Positions 1 through 9,901 of a stretch of 64,000 nucleotides of DNA are shown here, one piece after another. The stretch is from assembly GCA_959601045.1 (NCBI GenBank), contig CAUGNZ010000006.1:1-64000 (forward strand), in the 5' to 3' direction. The stretch comes from an uncultured Collinsella sp. (GTDB lineage Bacteria; Actinomycetota; Coriobacteriia; Coriobacteriales; Coriobacteriaceae). Below the pieces are notes generated by a model. The model searched no databases and was not told where the DNA came from. It was given only the letters and a program-made list of their open reading frames with translations. The number at the start of each line of letters is the position of its first letter. The first letter of the stretch is position 1. The translations under genes and the position numbers were made by a program.

Positions 1-16
1 GCGCAACGCGTTGCGC
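1..16. other. 16-bp perfect palindrome at window edge
   Basis: GCGCAACGCGTTGCGC is its own reverse complement. It sits about 175 bases upstream of rpsF. It could be an operator or the end of a larger structure cut by the window edge; nothing in the sequence decides this. Confidence 0.35.
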
Positions 17-137
17 TGAGTCCTGAGGCTGTTGCAATGAAAATGAGAATCAAGGCATATGTGGAGGTCATGAGGTTGTAGCTGCATATTCTTGCAGCCT
101 GGGAGGTTGAAAGATATTATTACCAAGTCTTTTCCTG

Positions 138-188
138 CTTCAGGCGCACCTTCACGACCTGAAGCCACATTTGCCCAGAGGAGGTGAC
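138..188 (+). promoter_or_regulatory. Candidate rpsF leader hairpin plus RBS
   Basis: CTTCAGG (138-144) pairs perfectly with CCTGAAG (158-164) around a 13-nt loop containing CACCTTCACGA. The strong ribosome-binding site AGAGGAGGTGA follows at 177-187. S6:S18-binding leader motifs are known upstream of rpsF in many bacteria, and position and form fit that role. I did not check the consensus, so assignment to that family is inference. A smaller dyad, GCTGCA/TGCAGC, lies at 81-98. Confidence 0.4.
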
Positions 189-191
189 AAT

Positions 192-485
192 ATGAAGGCT
201 TATGAACTGCTGTTCTTTGTTGACCCGTCGCTCGACCCCGAGACTCGTCTCGCTGTTATGAAGCGTATCGATACCACGATCGCTGAGGGCGCTGGCAAGG
301 TCGACTCCGTTGACGAGTGGGGCAAGCGCAAGCTCGCCTACGAGATCAACGACCTCACCGATGGTGACTACACCCTCATCAACTTCCACGCAGATCCTAC
401 CCAGATCGCCGAGCTTGATCGCGTCCTGCGCATCACCGACGCTGTGGTCCGCCACATGATCGTCCGTCGCGACGACCAGGAGTAA
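192..485 (+). CDS. rpsF: 30S ribosomal protein S6
   Basis: S6 of the small ribosomal subunit, which pairs with S18 on the central domain of 16S rRNA. The 97-residue protein starts MKAYELLFFVDPS and carries the typical EWGKRKLAYEI segment; length is normal. An in-frame start exists 21 nt upstream at 171, but the AGAGGAGGTGA site at 177-187 dictates the ATG at 192. It is the first gene of an rpsF-ssb-rpsR-rplI cluster, the usual bacterial order, and is probably co-transcribed with it. A hairpin just upstream may give feedback control by S6:S18. Confidence 0.97.
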   Translation: MKAYELLFFVDPSLDPETRLAVMKRIDTTIAEGAGKVDSVDEWGKRKLAYEINDLTDGDYTLINFHADPTQIAELDRVLRITDAVVRHMIVRRDDQE

Positions 486-533
486 GACTGTCGTTTTGGA
501 CTGGGCTTGTGCCCCAAGAGGAAGTAGTGAGTT

Positions 534-986
534 ATGAGCATCAATCGAGTGAACATCACCGGTAACCTCACGCGTGATCCCGAGCTGCGCGCCACCGCCG
601 GCGGAACCCAGGTTCTGTCCTTTGGCGTCGCCGTGAACGATCGTCGCCGCAACCCGCAGACTGGCGAGTGGGAGGACTATCCCAACTTTGTCGACTGCAC
701 TATGTTCGGCACGCGCGCCGAGGCCGTGAGCCGTTTCCTGGCAAAGGGAAACAAGGTCGCGATCGAGGGCAAGCTGCGCTACAGCTCTTGGGAGCGCGAC
801 GGTCAGCGCCGGAGCAAGCTTGAGGTCATCGTCGATGAGATCGAGTTTATGAGCTCCCGCGGTGGCCAGGGTGGCTACGATCAGGGCGGTTACGCCCCCG
901 CAGCTCCCGCGCCCGCAGCACGTCCTGCCGCACCGGTGGCTACGCCGCCCGCGGTCGACGTCTACGATGAGGACATCCCGTTTTAA
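534..986 (+). CDS. ssb: Single-stranded DNA-binding protein
   Basis: SSB coats single-stranded DNA during replication, repair and recombination. The 150-residue protein has an N-terminal OB fold (about 1-105; MSINRVNITGNLTRDPELR start, then a conserved WEDYPNFVDCTMFG stretch), a flexible Gly/Ala/Pro linker (about 108-140) and the acidic tip DEDIPF, which recruits partner proteins. The ATG at 534 follows an AGAGGAAG-type site. Placement between rpsF and rpsR is the standard arrangement. All key features are present and length is normal for the family. Confidence 0.97.
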   Translation: MSINRVNITGNLTRDPELRATAGGTQVLSFGVAVNDRRRNPQTGEWEDYPNFVDCTMFGTRAEAVSRFLAKGNKVAIEGKLRYSSWERDGQRRSKLEVIVDEIEFMSSRGGQGGYDQGGYAPAAPAPAARPAAPVATPPAVDVYDEDIPF

Positions 987-1018
987 GGGCTGTTCACCTA
1001 TTTTTGAGTGAGAGGCGG

Positions 1019-1034
1019 CTTCGGTTCGCCGAAG
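1019..1034 (+). promoter_or_regulatory. Intercistronic hairpin before rpsR
   Basis: CTTCGG-TTCG-CCGAAG is a perfect 6-bp stem with a stable UUCG-class tetraloop, located 25 bases before the rpsR start. No T-run follows, so it is more likely a processing or stability element than a terminator. Confidence 0.5.
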
Positions 1035-1058
1035 TTGCCAAATGAAAGGTATTTTGAC

Positions 1059-1325
1059 ATGGCTAATGATTTTTCTGCACGTCAGCCGCGTCGTAAGTAC
1101 TGCCAGTTCTGCAAGGAGAACACTGAGTTCATCGACTATAAGGACACTCAGCTTCTCCGTAAGTACATGACCGACCGTGGCAAAATCAAGCCCCGTCGCG
1201 TCACTGGCGCTTGCACGCAGCATCAGCATGACATCGCCAACGCCATCAAGCGCGCCCGCGAGATGGCTCTCCTGCCGTACACCGTCCCCGTGGTTTCCTC
1301 TCGTGGCAACCGCGACCGCGGCTAA
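1059..1325 (+). CDS. rpsR: 30S ribosomal protein S18
   Basis: S18 binds 16S rRNA as a heterodimer with S6. The start is placed at the ATG at 1059 (MANDFSARQPRRKYCQFC), preceded by GAAAGG at 1045-1050. A GTG-initiated extension from 1008 is open but runs through the UUCG hairpin and lacks homology. The 88-residue protein is basic and includes the typical IDYKDTQLLRKYMTDRGKI core. The CQFC pair near the N-terminus suggests the zinc-binding-type S18 variant, although only two cysteines are obvious there and one more lies in GACTQH. It is third in the cluster. Confidence 0.96.
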   Translation: MANDFSARQPRRKYCQFCKENTEFIDYKDTQLLRKYMTDRGKIKPRRVTGACTQHQHDIANAIKRAREMALLPYTVPVVSSRGNRDRG

Positions 1326-1340
1326 GAAGGGAGACGCATC

Positions 1341-1880
1341 ATGAAGGTTATTCTTCTCGATGAGATCAAGGGCAAGGGCGGCGAGGGTGACGTCGTAGAG
1401 GTCGCTCAGGGTTACGCTGAGAACTTCCTGTTCCCCAAGAAGCTCGCTGTTGCCGCCACCAAGGGCAACCTCAAGCAGCTTGACGAGCGTCGCAACAACA
1501 TCGCCAAGCGCGAGGCCGTCCGTCTGGCTACCGCCAACGAGACCAAGGCTGCCTTCGAGGGCAAGACGGTCACCGTTGACGTCAAGGTTGGCGACGAGGG
1601 CATCCTCTTTGGCTCCGTTACCGCCGCTATGATCGCTGACGCCATCAAGGCTCAGCTCGGTATGGACATCGACCGCAAGCGCGTCGAGCTCGGTAAGCCC
1701 ATCAAGGTTGCCGGTGCCCACACCGTTGCCATCTCGCTGTACCGCGAGATCAAGGCCGAGGTTGTCGTTCTCGTCGGCGTTACCGCCGAGGAGCTCGCTG
1801 CCGAGGCTGAGGCTGAGGAGACCGCTGAGGTCGCCGAGGCCGAGACCGCCGAGGTCGAGACTGAGGCTGCTGCCGAGTAG
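1341..1880 (+). CDS. rplI: 50S ribosomal protein L9
   Basis: L9 binds 23S rRNA near the L1 stalk. The 179-residue protein has the canonical start MKVILLDEIKGKGGEGDVVEV and the N-terminal rRNA-binding domain (about 1-50), a connecting helix and a C-terminal domain ending near residue 150. It is about 30 residues longer than typical L9 because of an acidic tail rich in Ala, Glu and Val after residue 150, visible as GAG/GCT-rich codons. The RBS is AGAAGGGAG. It is the last gene of the ribosomal cluster and is followed by a strong terminator. Confidence 0.96.
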   Translation: MKVILLDEIKGKGGEGDVVEVAQGYAENFLFPKKLAVAATKGNLKQLDERRNNIAKREAVRLATANETKAAFEGKTVTVDVKVGDEGILFGSVTAAMIADAIKAQLGMDIDRKRVELGKPIKVAGAHTVAISLYREIKAEVVVLVGVTAEELAAEAEAEETAEVAEAETAEVETEAAAE

Positions 1881-1912
1881 CATTTGCTGCAACGCAACAA
1901 TCTTGTTCTAAG

Positions 1913-1950
1913 AAGGGCGCTCTGGGAGACCAGGGCGCCCTTTTGTTTTC
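1913..1950 (+). terminator. Rho-independent terminator after rplI
   Basis: AAGGGCGCTCTGG (1913-1925), GAGA loop, CCAGGGCGCCCTT (1930-1942): a 13-bp stem with one G-T wobble, followed by TTTTGTTTT. It closes the rpsF-rplI unit. Confidence 0.9.
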
Positions 1951-2091
1951 AACGCTCAGCGAGCGCCATGCGGGCGTTGTGGTGAAGTCCCAAATGCGGG
2001 ACCGTTCATCCGTTTCGTTCGGTGATGATTGCCGGGGCGCGGCCCGTTTTGGGACCGTGGCTGATACTATGGATGCTCGCAAGCGATATGA

Positions 2092-3495
2092 ATGAGGATG
2101 CTCATGGTATATGATGAAAGGGAGACGGGACTGACGGTCGAGGACCGTGGCTCCAAGTTGGGTCTCCCTCAAAACCAAGATGCAGAGGCCAATGTACTGG
2201 CCGCCATGCTGCTATCGCCCGAGGTGGTCGAGGAGGCCCAGGTCGAGCTGCAGCCCGATGACTTTTACCGGCCCATTCATAAGACCATCTACACCGCGAT
2301 GGTCGATATGTACAACAGCCGCATTCCCATCGACTCTATCTCGCTGATCGATTACCTGCGCAGCATCAACAAGCTTGATGCCGTGGGCGGCGAGGCCTAC
2401 ATTTTGGAGCTGATGGGTCAGACCCTGTCACTTGTGAACTGGCAGCACCATGCCGCCATCGTTCGCCGCGACTCGATGCTGCGCGAGCTGATCGGTGCCA
2501 CCAACGAGATCAACGCGCTGGCCTATAACGCCCCTACCGACACCAAAGAGGTCGTGGAGTTGGCCGAGAGCAAGCTGCTCAAGGTCACGGCGCGCGAGGT
2601 CAAGTCGAGCTATAAGACACTGACCGAGTTTATGGTCGAGGCCTATAACGAGGCCGAGGAAGTGTGTAAGGCCGGTGGACAGGCCGCGGGCGTGCCCACC
2701 GGCTTCCCGTCGCTCGACCGCATGCTTATGGGTTTCCGCGAGGGCCAGCTCATCATTATCGGCGCCCGCCCTGCCGTTGGTAAGACGTCGTTTGCTCTGA
2801 ACCTAGCGCTGAATGCCGCCGCTGCGGGCTATACTGTCGGCTTCTTTTCGCTGGAGATGTCGGGCAAGGAAATTGCCCAGCGTCTGATTTGCGCCTACGC
2901 CATGATCTCGATCAGCGACTTCCGTACGGGCCGCATTAGCCCCGAGCAGTGGGCCAATATCAACGAGGCCACGCAGACCTTGTCTAAGCTCGACATTCTG
3001 ATTGACGATACGCCCGGTACCACGGTGACCGAGATCCGCGCCAAGAGCCGTCGCATGCTCCACAACAAGGAGAGGGCCATCATCATCCTGGACTACCTGC
3101 AGTTGGTGAGTCCTCCGCCGGGACGTCGTTCCGAGAGCCGCACCGTCGAGGTCTCCGATATGTCGCGAGGTCTGAAGATTATGGCCAAAGAGCTCAAGAT
3201 TCCGCTGATCGCGCTGTCGCAGCTGTCGCGTCAGGTCGAGTCCCGTACCGGCAAGCGCCCGCAGCTGTCCGACCTGCGTGAATCGGGCTCCATCGAGCAG
3301 GACGCCGACATCGTTATGTTCTTGGACCGCTCCGCCGATGAGGCCGAGGCCTCGCGTGACGATCGACCCGACGAGGGCGTTACGCGTATCGTCGTGGCCA
3401 AGAACCGTTCGGGCCCGATCGGTGACGTCGACCTGATGTTCCTGCCGGCATCCACCAAGTTCTATGAGCTTGATGGGGCGCATACCGAGGAGTAG
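2092..3495 (+). CDS. dnaB: Replicative DNA helicase DnaB
   Basis: Hexameric 5'-3' helicase that unwinds DNA at the replication fork. The 467-residue protein has the DnaB N-terminal domain (about 25-125, beginning LPQNQDAEANVLAAML), a linker, and a RecA-like core with Walker A GARPAVGKTS near residue 224 and the hydrophobic strand IIILDYLQLV as Walker B. No intein interrupts it. ATG 2092 is the longest start; ATG 2104, 5 nt after GAGGA, fits the RBS better and would remove four residues. The usual position downstream of rplI supports the call. A possible -10 TACTAT lies near 2065. Confidence 0.96.
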   Translation: MRMLMVYDERETGLTVEDRGSKLGLPQNQDAEANVLAAMLLSPEVVEEAQVELQPDDFYRPIHKTIYTAMVDMYNSRIPIDSISLIDYLRSINKLDAVGGEAYILELMGQTLSLVNWQHHAAIVRRDSMLRELIGATNEINALAYNAPTDTKEVVELAESKLLKVTAREVKSSYKTLTEFMVEAYNEAEEVCKAGGQAAGVPTGFPSLDRMLMGFREGQLIIIGARPAVGKTSFALNLALNAAAAGYTVGFFSLEMSGKEIAQRLICAYAMISISDFRTGRISPEQWANINEATQTLSKLDILIDDTPGTTVTEIRAKSRRMLHNKERAIIILDYLQLVSPPPGRRSESRTVEVSDMSRGLKIMAKELKIPLIALSQLSRQVESRTGKRPQLSDLRESGSIEQDADIVMFLDRSADEAEASRDDRPDEGVTRIVVAKNRSGPIGDVDLMFLPASTKFYELDGAHTEE

Positions 3496-3588
3496 GACAG
3501 GCGCCCGTTGCACGGGTATACTGGGAATGTTTTGTGCTTCTGCGTGCCGGCGTGGCGCGTAGACAGTCCATGAATGTAAGGAGTAAAC

Positions 3589-4875
<1,287 letters not shown>

Positions 4876-4897
4876 TCGGCACTATTCGGTTATTGCG

Positions 4898-4939
4898 ATA
4901 TACCCCTTTGCAGCCCAAGCGGGCGGCCGAGGGGTATAT
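4898..4939 (+). terminator. Hairpin between purA and purD
   Basis: ATATACCCCT (4898-4907) pairs perfectly with AGGGGTATAT (4930-4939), and an inner GCCC/GGGC stem extends it. Only a weak T-tract (TTTGCTT) follows, so it may be an attenuator rather than a full terminator. Confidence 0.55.
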
Positions 4940-4951
4940 TTGCTTGCAAAA

Positions 4952-4970
4952 GGCTCGCGCGGAGCGAGCC
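4952..4970 (+). promoter_or_regulatory. Small hairpin upstream of purD RBS
   Basis: GGCTCGC (4952-4958) pairs with GCGAGCC (4964-4970) around the loop GCGGA, 12 bases before the purD ribosome-binding site. It is placed to influence purD translation or mRNA stability; role unproven. Confidence 0.4.
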
Positions 4971-4993
4971 ATTCATCCATAGAGGAGGCACCC

Positions 4994-6298
4994 TTGAAGG
5001 CGGACACTCAAACCATCGACATCCTGTTGTTGGGCAGCGGCGGCCGCGAGCACGCTTTGGCAGCTAAGCTCGCAGCATCACCGCGCGCCGGCAAGCTCTA
5101 CATTGCGCCGGGTAACGGCGGCACCGCGAGCTGCGGCGAGAACGTGGTTCTCGACGATTGCGATCCTGCGGCCGTGGCGGCGTTTGCCCAGAGCCATGGA
5201 TGCGGACTCGTGGTGATTGGCCCCGAGGCTCCGCTCGTGGCGGGCGTGGCCGACGCCGTGCGCGCGGCGGGTATTCCCTGCTTTGGTCCGGGTGCCGAGG
5301 GTGCCCAGATGGAGGGCTCCAAGCTATTCTCCAAGCAGCTCATGGAGCGTGCCGGCATTCCGACGGCCGCCTACGGCTCGTTTACTGACGAGGCTTCGGC
5401 TCTTGCCTATGTGCGCGAGCAGGGTGCCCCGCTGGTCGTGAAGGCTGACGGCCTGGCCGCAGGCAAGGGCGTTATCGTGGCGACTGAGCTCGAGCAGGCC
5501 GAAGAGGCCGTGCGCGAGTGCTTTGGCGGTACCTTTGGTGATGCCGGCAACACCGTTGTCATTGAGGAGATGCTGGTTGGCCCCGAGTGTTCGCTGCTGG
5601 CCTTTACCGACGGCAAGACCGTGCGCCCCATGGCCACCTCGCAGGACCACAAGCGCGCGCTCGAGGGCGACCTTGGCCCCAACACCGGCGGCATGGGCGT
5701 TTACAGCCCGGTGCCCATCGTGACCGACGAGGAGCACGCCACCATGGTGGCGGTCATGGAGCAGACCGTGGCCGAGCTTGCTGCCGAGGGTATCGACTAC
5801 CGCGGCTGCCTGTACGGTGGCTTTATGCTCACCCCCGCCGGCCCCAAGGTGCTGGAGTTCAATGCCCGCTTTGGCGACCCCGAGACGCAGGTCGTGCTGC
5901 CGCGCCTCAAGAACGACCTGGTCGAGGTTATGCTCGCCTGCGCCAACTGCGAGCTTGATCAGATTGAGCTCGATTGGCGTGACGAGTGGGCTGTGGCCGT
6001 TGTCCTGACGAGCGCGGGCTACCCCGGCAGCTATGAGAAGGGCAAAGTCATCACCGGCATCGCCGACGCCGAGGCCATGGAGAACGTGACCGTGTACCAT
6101 GCCGGCACCGCCGTGGTGGACGGTCAGCTCGTGACCAACGGTGGCCGAGTGCTTGCCGTGACCGCGCTGGGCGACACGTTCGAGAACGCCCGCAACCTTG
6201 CCTACGAGGCCTGCGAGAAGATTGATTTTGAGGGCAAGACCCTGCGTCATGACATCGGTCTGCGCGCGCTGCGTGGCCGCGACGCCTGGGATGCCTAA
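4994..6298 (+). CDS. purD: Phosphoribosylamine-glycine ligase (TTG start)
   Basis: GAR synthetase: joins 5-phosphoribosylamine and glycine with ATP in purine synthesis. The reading frame is open from 4826 inside purA, but AGAGGAGG at 4981-4988 points to a TTG start at 4994 (LKADTQTIDILLLGSGGREH), giving 434 residues, normal for PurD. GSGGREHALA is the N-terminal signature; the ATP-grasp domain includes VVKADGLAAGKGV, GPECSLLAF and LEFNARFGDPETQ, with metal-binding residues intact. A rare start codon behind two hairpins suggests tuned translation. The Nudix gene follows after 21 nt. Confidence 0.94.
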   Translation: MKADTQTIDILLLGSGGREHALAAKLAASPRAGKLYIAPGNGGTASCGENVVLDDCDPAAVAAFAQSHGCGLVVIGPEAPLVAGVADAVRAAGIPCFGPGAEGAQMEGSKLFSKQLMERAGIPTAAYGSFTDEASALAYVREQGAPLVVKADGLAAGKGVIVATELEQAEEAVRECFGGTFGDAGNTVVIEEMLVGPECSLLAFTDGKTVRPMATSQDHKRALEGDLGPNTGGMGVYSPVPIVTDEEHATMVAVMEQTVAELAAEGIDYRGCLYGGFMLTPAGPKVLEFNARFGDPETQVVLPRLKNDLVEVMLACANCELDQIELDWRDEWAVAVVLTSAGYPGSYEKGKVITGIADAEAMENVTVYHAGTAVVDGQLVTNGGRVLAVTALGDTFENARNLAYEACEKIDFEGKTLRHDIGLRALRGRDAWDA

Positions 6299-6319
6299 AG
6301 TCCGAGAGGGATGAGACGG

Positions 6320-7015
6320 ATGGACGAGAAGAACGAAGAGCTCGTTGACGCGCAAATCGTCGAGGAAGATAGCCGCGCGTACGGACACGCCGAGGGCGAG
6401 CCGGGTGGCGAGGTTGTCGACGAGCCGATGCTGGTGCTGGGCGATGACGACCCGCACGATGCCGAGCTACACGAGAAGATTCTTTCGGAGGAGTGCGCCT
6501 GGAAAGGCAAGATCCTCGACGTCCACCGTCTTGAGGTTGAGCTGCCCAACGGCCACCGTAGCGCCCGCGACATCATTCGCCATCCGGGCGCGGCGGCCGT
6601 TGTGGCGCTGACCGAGAGCGGCAAGATTGTGCTGGTGCGTCAGTACCGCACCGCCATCGACCGCGTGACGGTCGAGATTCCCGCCGGCAAGCTCGATCCG
6701 GGCGAGGATCCGCTCGATTGCGCCAAGCGTGAGCTGCACGAGGAGACGGGCTTTAGGGCCGGCCGCATTCGCTTTTTGACGTCGATTGTCACGACCTGCG
6801 GCTTCTGCGACGAGATCATTCATATCTACCTGGCCACCAAGCTCGAGTTCGATGCACCCAACCCCGATGATGACGAGTTCGTCAACGTGGACCTCGTGCC
6901 GCTGCACGAGCTGATCGACGCCGTGCTCGACGGCAAAATCGAAGATGCCAAGACCGTCGTGGGCGCCTTGGCCTGCGATAGCATCGCGCACCGCCTTGGG
7001 GGCGCGGAGCTTTAA
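6320..7015 (+). CDS. Nudix hydrolase, ADP-ribose pyrophosphatase-like
   Basis: Probably hydrolyses ADP-ribose or a related nucleotide diphosphate sugar. A perfect Nudix box GX5EX7REUXEEXGU starts at GKLDPGE and continues RELHEETGF. The segments VALTESGKIVLVRQYR and VEIPAGKLD match the ADP-ribose pyrophosphatase subfamily. About 50 N-terminal residues are acidic and without homology I recognise. ATG 6320 is preferred over ATG 6311 because GAGAGGG at 6304-6310 lies 9 nt from the former but directly abuts the latter. It is probably co-transcribed with purD. Exact substrate uncertain. Confidence 0.88.
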   Translation: MDEKNEELVDAQIVEEDSRAYGHAEGEPGGEVVDEPMLVLGDDDPHDAELHEKILSEECAWKGKILDVHRLEVELPNGHRSARDIIRHPGAAAVVALTESGKIVLVRQYRTAIDRVTVEIPAGKLDPGEDPLDCAKRELHEETGFRAGRIRFLTSIVTTCGFCDEIIHIYLATKLEFDAPNPDDDEFVNVDLVPLHELIDAVLDGKIEDAKTVVGALACDSIAHRLGGAEL

Positions 7016-7027
7016 CGAGTGGGGGTA

Positions 7028-7066
7028 GCCCTGGGACAAGTACTGCTGATTGCTTTGTCCCAGGGC
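7028..7066 (+). terminator. 12-bp perfect hairpin after Nudix gene
   Basis: GCCCTGGGACAA (7028-7039) pairs perfectly with TTGTCCCAGGGC (7055-7066). No clean T-run follows (CTTACGTT). The GGGACA core resembles other intergenic palindromes in this window. Confidence 0.6.
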
Positions 7067-7097
7067 CTTACGTTGCTGATATTTCTTTGAGGATCAC

Positions 7098-8870
7098 ATG
7101 CTGAAGAGGTTTCTTTCGTATTACAAGCCCCAGATGGGGCTTTTTGTTGCCGATACTGTTTGTGCCCTGGTGCTTGCCGCCATTGACTTGGCGTTTCCTA
7201 TCATTCTGCGCAATCTGACCGGTGGGCTCTTTACCCAGGGTCAGGCTGCTATTATGCAGGCGCTCGGTATGATCGCGGTTGGCCTGGTACTGATGTATGC
7301 CATCCGTTGCGCCTGTCGCTACTTTGTGAGTTACTGGGGCCACGTGATGGGCGCGCGCATGGAGTCCAAGATGCGCGAGGACTTGTTCGATCAGTATGAG
7401 CGCTTTAGCTTTGCGTACTTCGATCGCAACAGCTCGGGTGACATGATGAGCCGCGTGGTCAACGACCTGTTCGATATCTGCGAGGCGGCACACCACGTGC
7501 CCGAGTGGATTATCATCTGCGGCATCGAGATCGTCGGCTCGTTCGTGATTCTCTTTGCTATTGCCCCGGTGCTGGCGCTTGCCATGGCCGTGGTGACGGC
7601 GGCGTTTGCGGTCATCATGTTTTGGCAGAACATGCGCATGCGCGAGGTCTTTAGCGACAACCGCAAAAAGATCAGCGGCATCAATGCGCAGCTGCAGGAT
7701 TCGCTGGCGGGCATGCGCGTGGTCAAGAGTTTTGCCAATGAGGAGACCGAACGCTTCAAGTTCCGCGCCTCCAACAATCGCTATCTTTCGTCCAAGGAGA
7801 ACATGTATCACGCCATGGGCGTCTATACCGCGACGTATGGCCTGCTCTCGGGTGTGCTCTATGTGATCGTGGTGCTGCTGGGCGGCTGGTTGGTCGCCCA
7901 GGGACAGCTGCAGGCGGTCGATATGGCGACCTTTGCACTCTATATTTCGCTGTTCTGCACGCCGCTCGAGACACTCGTCAATTCGGCCGAAACGTATCAG
8001 AAGGCCATCGCCGGCTTTAAGCGTATGGACGAGGTGCTCTCGACCGCGCCGGATATCCAGGACAAGCCGGGCGCTACGGATCTGCAGGTGACTGCCGGCG
8101 CCGTGGATTATCACGACGTGTGCTTTAACTACGAGGATGTTGAGCTGGGCGAGGGTGATGCCGAAGAGCGTCCCGTTATCGACCATATGAATCTGTCCAT
8201 CAAGCCCGGGCAGACCATCGCTTTGGTTGGCCCTTCGGGTGGTGGCAAGTCCACGACCTGTTCGCTGCTGCCGCGCTTTTATGACGTGGCTGCCGGATCC
8301 ATTAGCATCGACGGTCAGGACGTGCGCGATGTGACGCAGCAGAGCCTGCGCCGCGCCATCGGCCTGGTGCAGCAGGATGTCTACCTGTTTGACGGAACAA
8401 TCGGCGAGAACATCGCCTACGGCAAGCCGGGCGCTACGGCGGAAGAAATTGCCGAGGCTGCCCGCCGCGCCAATATCGATACCTTTATCGAATCGCTTCC
8501 ACAGGGTTATGACACGGTCGTGGGCGAGCGCGGCAGCCGTCTTTCGGGCGGACAGAAGCAACGCGTTGCCATTGCGCGCGTGTTTCTCAAGAACCCCAAG
8601 ATCCTGATTTTGGACGAGGCGACGAGTGCTTTGGATAACGAGAGCGAGGAGGCGGTGCAGGAGTCACTCGAGGAGCTGGCACGCGGCCGTACCACAATCA
8701 TCATTGCCCACCGTCTTTCGACCATTAAGCATGCCGATGAGATTGCGACCGTTGAGCATGGTCGCGTTGTGGAGCGTGGCACGCACGAGGAGCTTCTCGC
8801 CCGTGGCGGCACCTATGCCCGTTACTATCGAATGCAGTTCGAAGGTGCGCGTGCGCACGAGCTCGACTGA
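7098..8870 (+). CDS. ABC transporter, fused permease-ATPase (exporter half)
   Basis: Half-transporter of the ABC exporter type, expected to work as a dimer in the membrane. The 590-residue protein has a six-helix transmembrane domain (about residues 15-300) and an ATPase domain (about 335-585) with Walker A GPSGGGKST, signature LSGGQKQR, Walker B ILILDEATSALD and the H-loop AHRLST. The ATG follows TTGAGGATCAC. It is a single gene, not a heterodimer pair, so a homodimer is likely. The substrate cannot be told: lipid, peptide or drug are all possible. A one-TM protein follows 19 nt later. Confidence 0.93.
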   Translation: MLKRFLSYYKPQMGLFVADTVCALVLAAIDLAFPIILRNLTGGLFTQGQAAIMQALGMIAVGLVLMYAIRCACRYFVSYWGHVMGARMESKMREDLFDQYERFSFAYFDRNSSGDMMSRVVNDLFDICEAAHHVPEWIIICGIEIVGSFVILFAIAPVLALAMAVVTAAFAVIMFWQNMRMREVFSDNRKKISGINAQLQDSLAGMRVVKSFANEETERFKFRASNNRYLSSKENMYHAMGVYTATYGLLSGVLYVIVVLLGGWLVAQGQLQAVDMATFALYISLFCTPLETLVNSAETYQKAIAGFKRMDEVLSTAPDIQDKPGATDLQVTAGAVDYHDVCFNYEDVELGEGDAEERPVIDHMNLSIKPGQTIALVGPSGGGKSTTCSLLPRFYDVAAGSISIDGQDVRDVTQQSLRRAIGLVQQDVYLFDGTIGENIAYGKPGATAEEIAEAARRANIDTFIESLPQGYDTVVGERGSRLSGGQKQRVAIARVFLKNPKILILDEATSALDNESEEAVQESLEELARGRTTIIIAHRLSTIKHADEIATVEHGRVVERGTHEELLARGGTYARYYRMQFEGARAHELD

Positions 8871-8889
8871 TTGATATGACAGGAAGTTT

Positions 8890-9855
8890 ATGGCTGACAA
8901 GAACCCTTTGACTCCGGAAGAAGTGACGGAGTTATTCTCCGAAATCGATGCATCCGGTGTCTTGGATCCCACGCTTGCCAAAAAGCGAACCGAGCGCATG
9001 CGTGAGAAGGAGGCTGCGGCCAAGCGCGGTGACAAAGCGGCGCTAGCGCAGCTGCGCAGCGAGGACCGCGCGAGCCAGGCAAAACATATCGACCCGCTGT
9101 CCGAGGACGATCCTTCGGGCTCGCAGGTGAGCCATACCATTACGAAGACCGCGATGGCCGTGGTCATCGGTATTCTGGTGCTGATCGTGGGCATGCAGAT
9201 CGGCTACGGCGTGATGCGCCGTCTGAATACCGCCAACCTGTCCGAGAGCGTTTCGGTGGATACCGTCTCGACCGCGCTCAAGGGTGGACTCGAATGGGGC
9301 AACGGCTTTACGCAGTTCCCGCTCGATTTTTCTGTCGACGAGGCCGATGAGCGCACGGGCACGGTTGAGGTGACGGTGTTGGACACGTCGTCTGCCAATG
9401 AGCTCGAGCTGCTGTCCAACGGGCAGATCCAGGCCGCGGCGCTTGCGACCAACGCCCTGCTCAACGACAAGATTGACCGCGTGGTGTATAACGTTCACGC
9501 CTATATCGACGAGGATAGCAACATTCAGCACGATTCCTTCTTTGGCATGTTTCCCGCGCGGGGTCATCAGAGCGCCATTTTGACGTTTGTGTGGACCAAG
9601 AGCTCATCCAACGCTACGAGTATCGACTGGAAGATGCGCATCGTGAGTATGGATGACACCATCGCCGAGCGCATTCAGAAGCAGGTGAACTCGGTGTCGT
9701 CGTTGATTGAGGACCCGGTGGTGATCCAGACCAAGATTGACGAGGAAAAGGCCGAACGTGACCTGGAGCATCGTCTGCATGGCCGCGAGATTTTCCGCGG
9801 CGGCAAGCCCGATCGCACACCGTCCGAACTGCTGGAGCAGGACAAGATAAAATAA
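8890..9855 (+). CDS. Single-pass membrane protein, unknown function
   Basis: No family recognised. The 321-residue product has a charged cytoplasmic N-terminus (about 1-80, rich in Glu, Lys and Arg), one strong transmembrane helix (about 84-105, TAMAVVIGILVLIVGMQIGYG) and a roughly 210-residue extracytoplasmic domain that begins with Ser/Thr-rich sequence and ends in a charged region. Topology resembles secreted-domain anchors. RBS AGGAAG precedes the ATG. It lies 19 nt behind the ABC exporter and shares its terminator, so a link to that transporter is plausible but unproven. Confidence 0.8.
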   Translation: MADKNPLTPEEVTELFSEIDASGVLDPTLAKKRTERMREKEAAAKRGDKAALAQLRSEDRASQAKHIDPLSEDDPSGSQVSHTITKTAMAVVIGILVLIVGMQIGYGVMRRLNTANLSESVSVDTVSTALKGGLEWGNGFTQFPLDFSVDEADERTGTVEVTVLDTSSANELELLSNGQIQAAALATNALLNDKIDRVVYNVHAYIDEDSNIQHDSFFGMFPARGHQSAILTFVWTKSSSNATSIDWKMRIVSMDDTIAERIQKQVNSVSSLIEDPVVIQTKIDEEKAERDLEHRLHGREIFRGGKPDRTPSELLEQDKIK

Positions 9856-9861
9856 GACGCC

Positions 9862-9901
9862 ATCATCCCGCGTGAGCCACAAGCCCCGCGGGATGATTTT
9901 T
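9862..9901 (+). terminator. Rho-independent terminator
   Basis: ATCATCCCGCG (9862-9872) and CGCGGGATGAT (9887-9897) form a perfect 11-bp stem followed by TTTTT. It closes the ABC exporter unit. Confidence 0.9.

Noticed and set aside
120..1892. Long minus-strand open frame antisense to rpsF-rplI
   Set aside because: Composition is the shadow of GC-rich codons on the other strand; no domain, and four certain ribosomal/SSB genes occupy the plus strand.
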